From the NCBI GenBank assembly GCA_018105865.1, contig CM030837.1, positions 10,732,725-10,796,724 on the forward strand: 64,000 nucleotides of DNA, read 5' to 3'. The DNA comes from Metaphire vulgaris (Eukaryota; Annelida; Clitellata; Crassiclitellata; Megascolecidae). The notes under the pieces were generated by a model. That model searched no databases and was not told where the DNA came from. It saw only the letters and a program-made list of their open reading frames with translations. The stretch's first letter is position 1; every line of letters starts with the position of its first letter. The position numbers were made by a program, and so were the translations under genes. Below are positions 63,363 through 64,000 of the stretch, one piece after another.

Positions 63363-64000
63363 AGTAGTCGGCGTGAATCGTTCTGGATCAGGAAGGTTGA
63401 CTCTGAACGCTCGTCACCGGCACAGCTGTGGCGCTCAATTGACGCTCTTCTTGGTCGCGGTATAACTCCTGCGTCTGATGCCATCGGAGCGAACGAGCTA
63501 CATGCGTTTTTCAACGACAAAGTTGCTGCCGTCCAAGCAGAAACTGCTGGGGCCCAACCCCCGTCGTTCTCATCAGCGCCATCCACTTGTCGTTTTGAGC
63601 AGTTTAAGACACTCACCGTTGACGACGTCACTAAAATAGTTAGCGCACTGCCAGACAAGCAGTGCTCAATGGATCCGATACCAACGCGGCTACTGAAGGA
63701 AAATGTCGACGTTCTAGCGCCGTTTTTGGTTGACCTATTCAACAAGTCGCTCACCTCTGGATTGGTTCCGAGCGCTTTCAAAGCTGCCTCCGTAACACCA
63801 TTGCTAAAGAAGGCAAATCTTGATTCAGCTGATGCGAAGTCATATCGACCAATCTCCAACCTGTCGGTATTGTCAAAGCTGCTTGAACGACTAGTAGCGA
63901 AACAGCTGATTGAATATCTGTCATCATCAGGGCTACTGCCAACATTGCAATCTGCATACCGTCAACATCACTCCACGGAGACAGCTGTCCTCAAGGTACT
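63363..64000 (+). CDS. LINE C reverse transcriptase, start (open to the edge)
   Basis: From 63363 the frame is open to base 64000: SSRRESFWIRKVDSERSSPA, LWRSIDALLGRGITPASDAI, HAFFNDKVAAVQAETAG, VSALPDKQCSMDPIPTRLLK, LAPFLVDLFNKSLTSGLVPS, FKAASVTPLLKKANLDSADA, YRPISNLSVLSKLLERLVAK, LLPTLQSAYRQHHSTETAVL. These are the linker and RT motifs 0-2a of CR1/L2 LINEs. The catalytic box lies beyond the window. It is joined to the endonuclease by two frameshifts within about 20 bases. Confidence 0.85.

Larger units (their letters stand above)
61500..64000 (+). mobile_element. LINE C, nearly intact 5' part, runs off the window
   Basis: 5' UTR (about 61500-61863), endonuclease ORF (61864-63348), then linker and RT start to the right edge. 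Only two frameshifts near 63345-63363 separate endonuclease and RT. GC content is higher than that of the surrounding intron-like DNA, as in other low-decay LINE copies here. The 3' half is not in the window. Confidence 0.88.

Overview
This window is animal nuclear DNA. It has long introns with GT/AG splice sites, no operons or ribosome binding sites, a tRNA-derived SINE, (ATT)n-tailed LINE debris and hAT- and piggyBac-like DNA transposons. The density of CR1/L2-type and RTE-like LINEs, and a fairly divergent host protein, suggest a repeat-rich invertebrate. I cannot name the species from the sequence alone.

Host gene. Three short exons on the + strand at 8951-9060, 40717-40802 and 56476-56585 join in compatible phases (2, then 1). 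They encode the C-terminal half of the guanylate-kinase-like domain of a Discs-large (DLG/MAGUK) scaffold, followed by a stop codon and an AATAAA signal near 56755. The separating introns are about 31.7 kb and 15.7 kb. Earlier exons must lie before base 1. Nearly everything from 1 to 56475 is therefore intron of this gene.

Repeat content. Local labels are used for the LINE families. A, B, C, D, F, G and J are CR1/L2-like, with an APE endonuclease, a reverse transcriptase and a C-terminal HWLP...LKT.LF region. E, H and I are RTE-like endonuclease/RT elements. Copies are nested like an onion. One LINE A copy (304 to about 7790) holds a LINE G with a TTAA-flanked MITE, a LINE C fragment and a second MITE. 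A LINE J (about 11590-14390) is split by a LINE G. A second LINE A (14415-18412) is split by a nearly full-length LINE B. A SINE is split by a LINE B fragment. An RTE-like LINE H (19580-26450) is split by a 4.9-kb TIR element with TA target duplication, which itself contains a hAT-like element. A LINE I (26695-28988) is split by a palindrome with a telomere-like core and by a head-to-head pair of two different LINE fragments.

From 28.9 to 36 kb come an inverted-repeat element, a LINE B copy with a 9-bp duplication, an 895-bp near-perfect palindrome, tandem arrays, an inverted-CCAAT array and an LTR-like promoter. From 36 to 56 kb come LINE A, a third and fourth MITE, a hAT element, LINE B, F and E copies, a decayed Copia element with a hAT-like insertion, and CR1 fragments. 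After the DLG 3' end lie LINE C fragments, a 274-bp hAT MITE, an inverted-repeat element and a nearly intact LINE C running off the right edge.

The least explained items are the ~1-kb piggyBac-like MITE family with an internal module shared with the 895-bp palindrome, the 4.9-kb TIR element with no recognisable transposase, and the head-to-head LINE insertion inside one target-site duplication. All family labels are local, and insertion boundaries are usually good to about 10-30 bases unless exact duplications are quoted.
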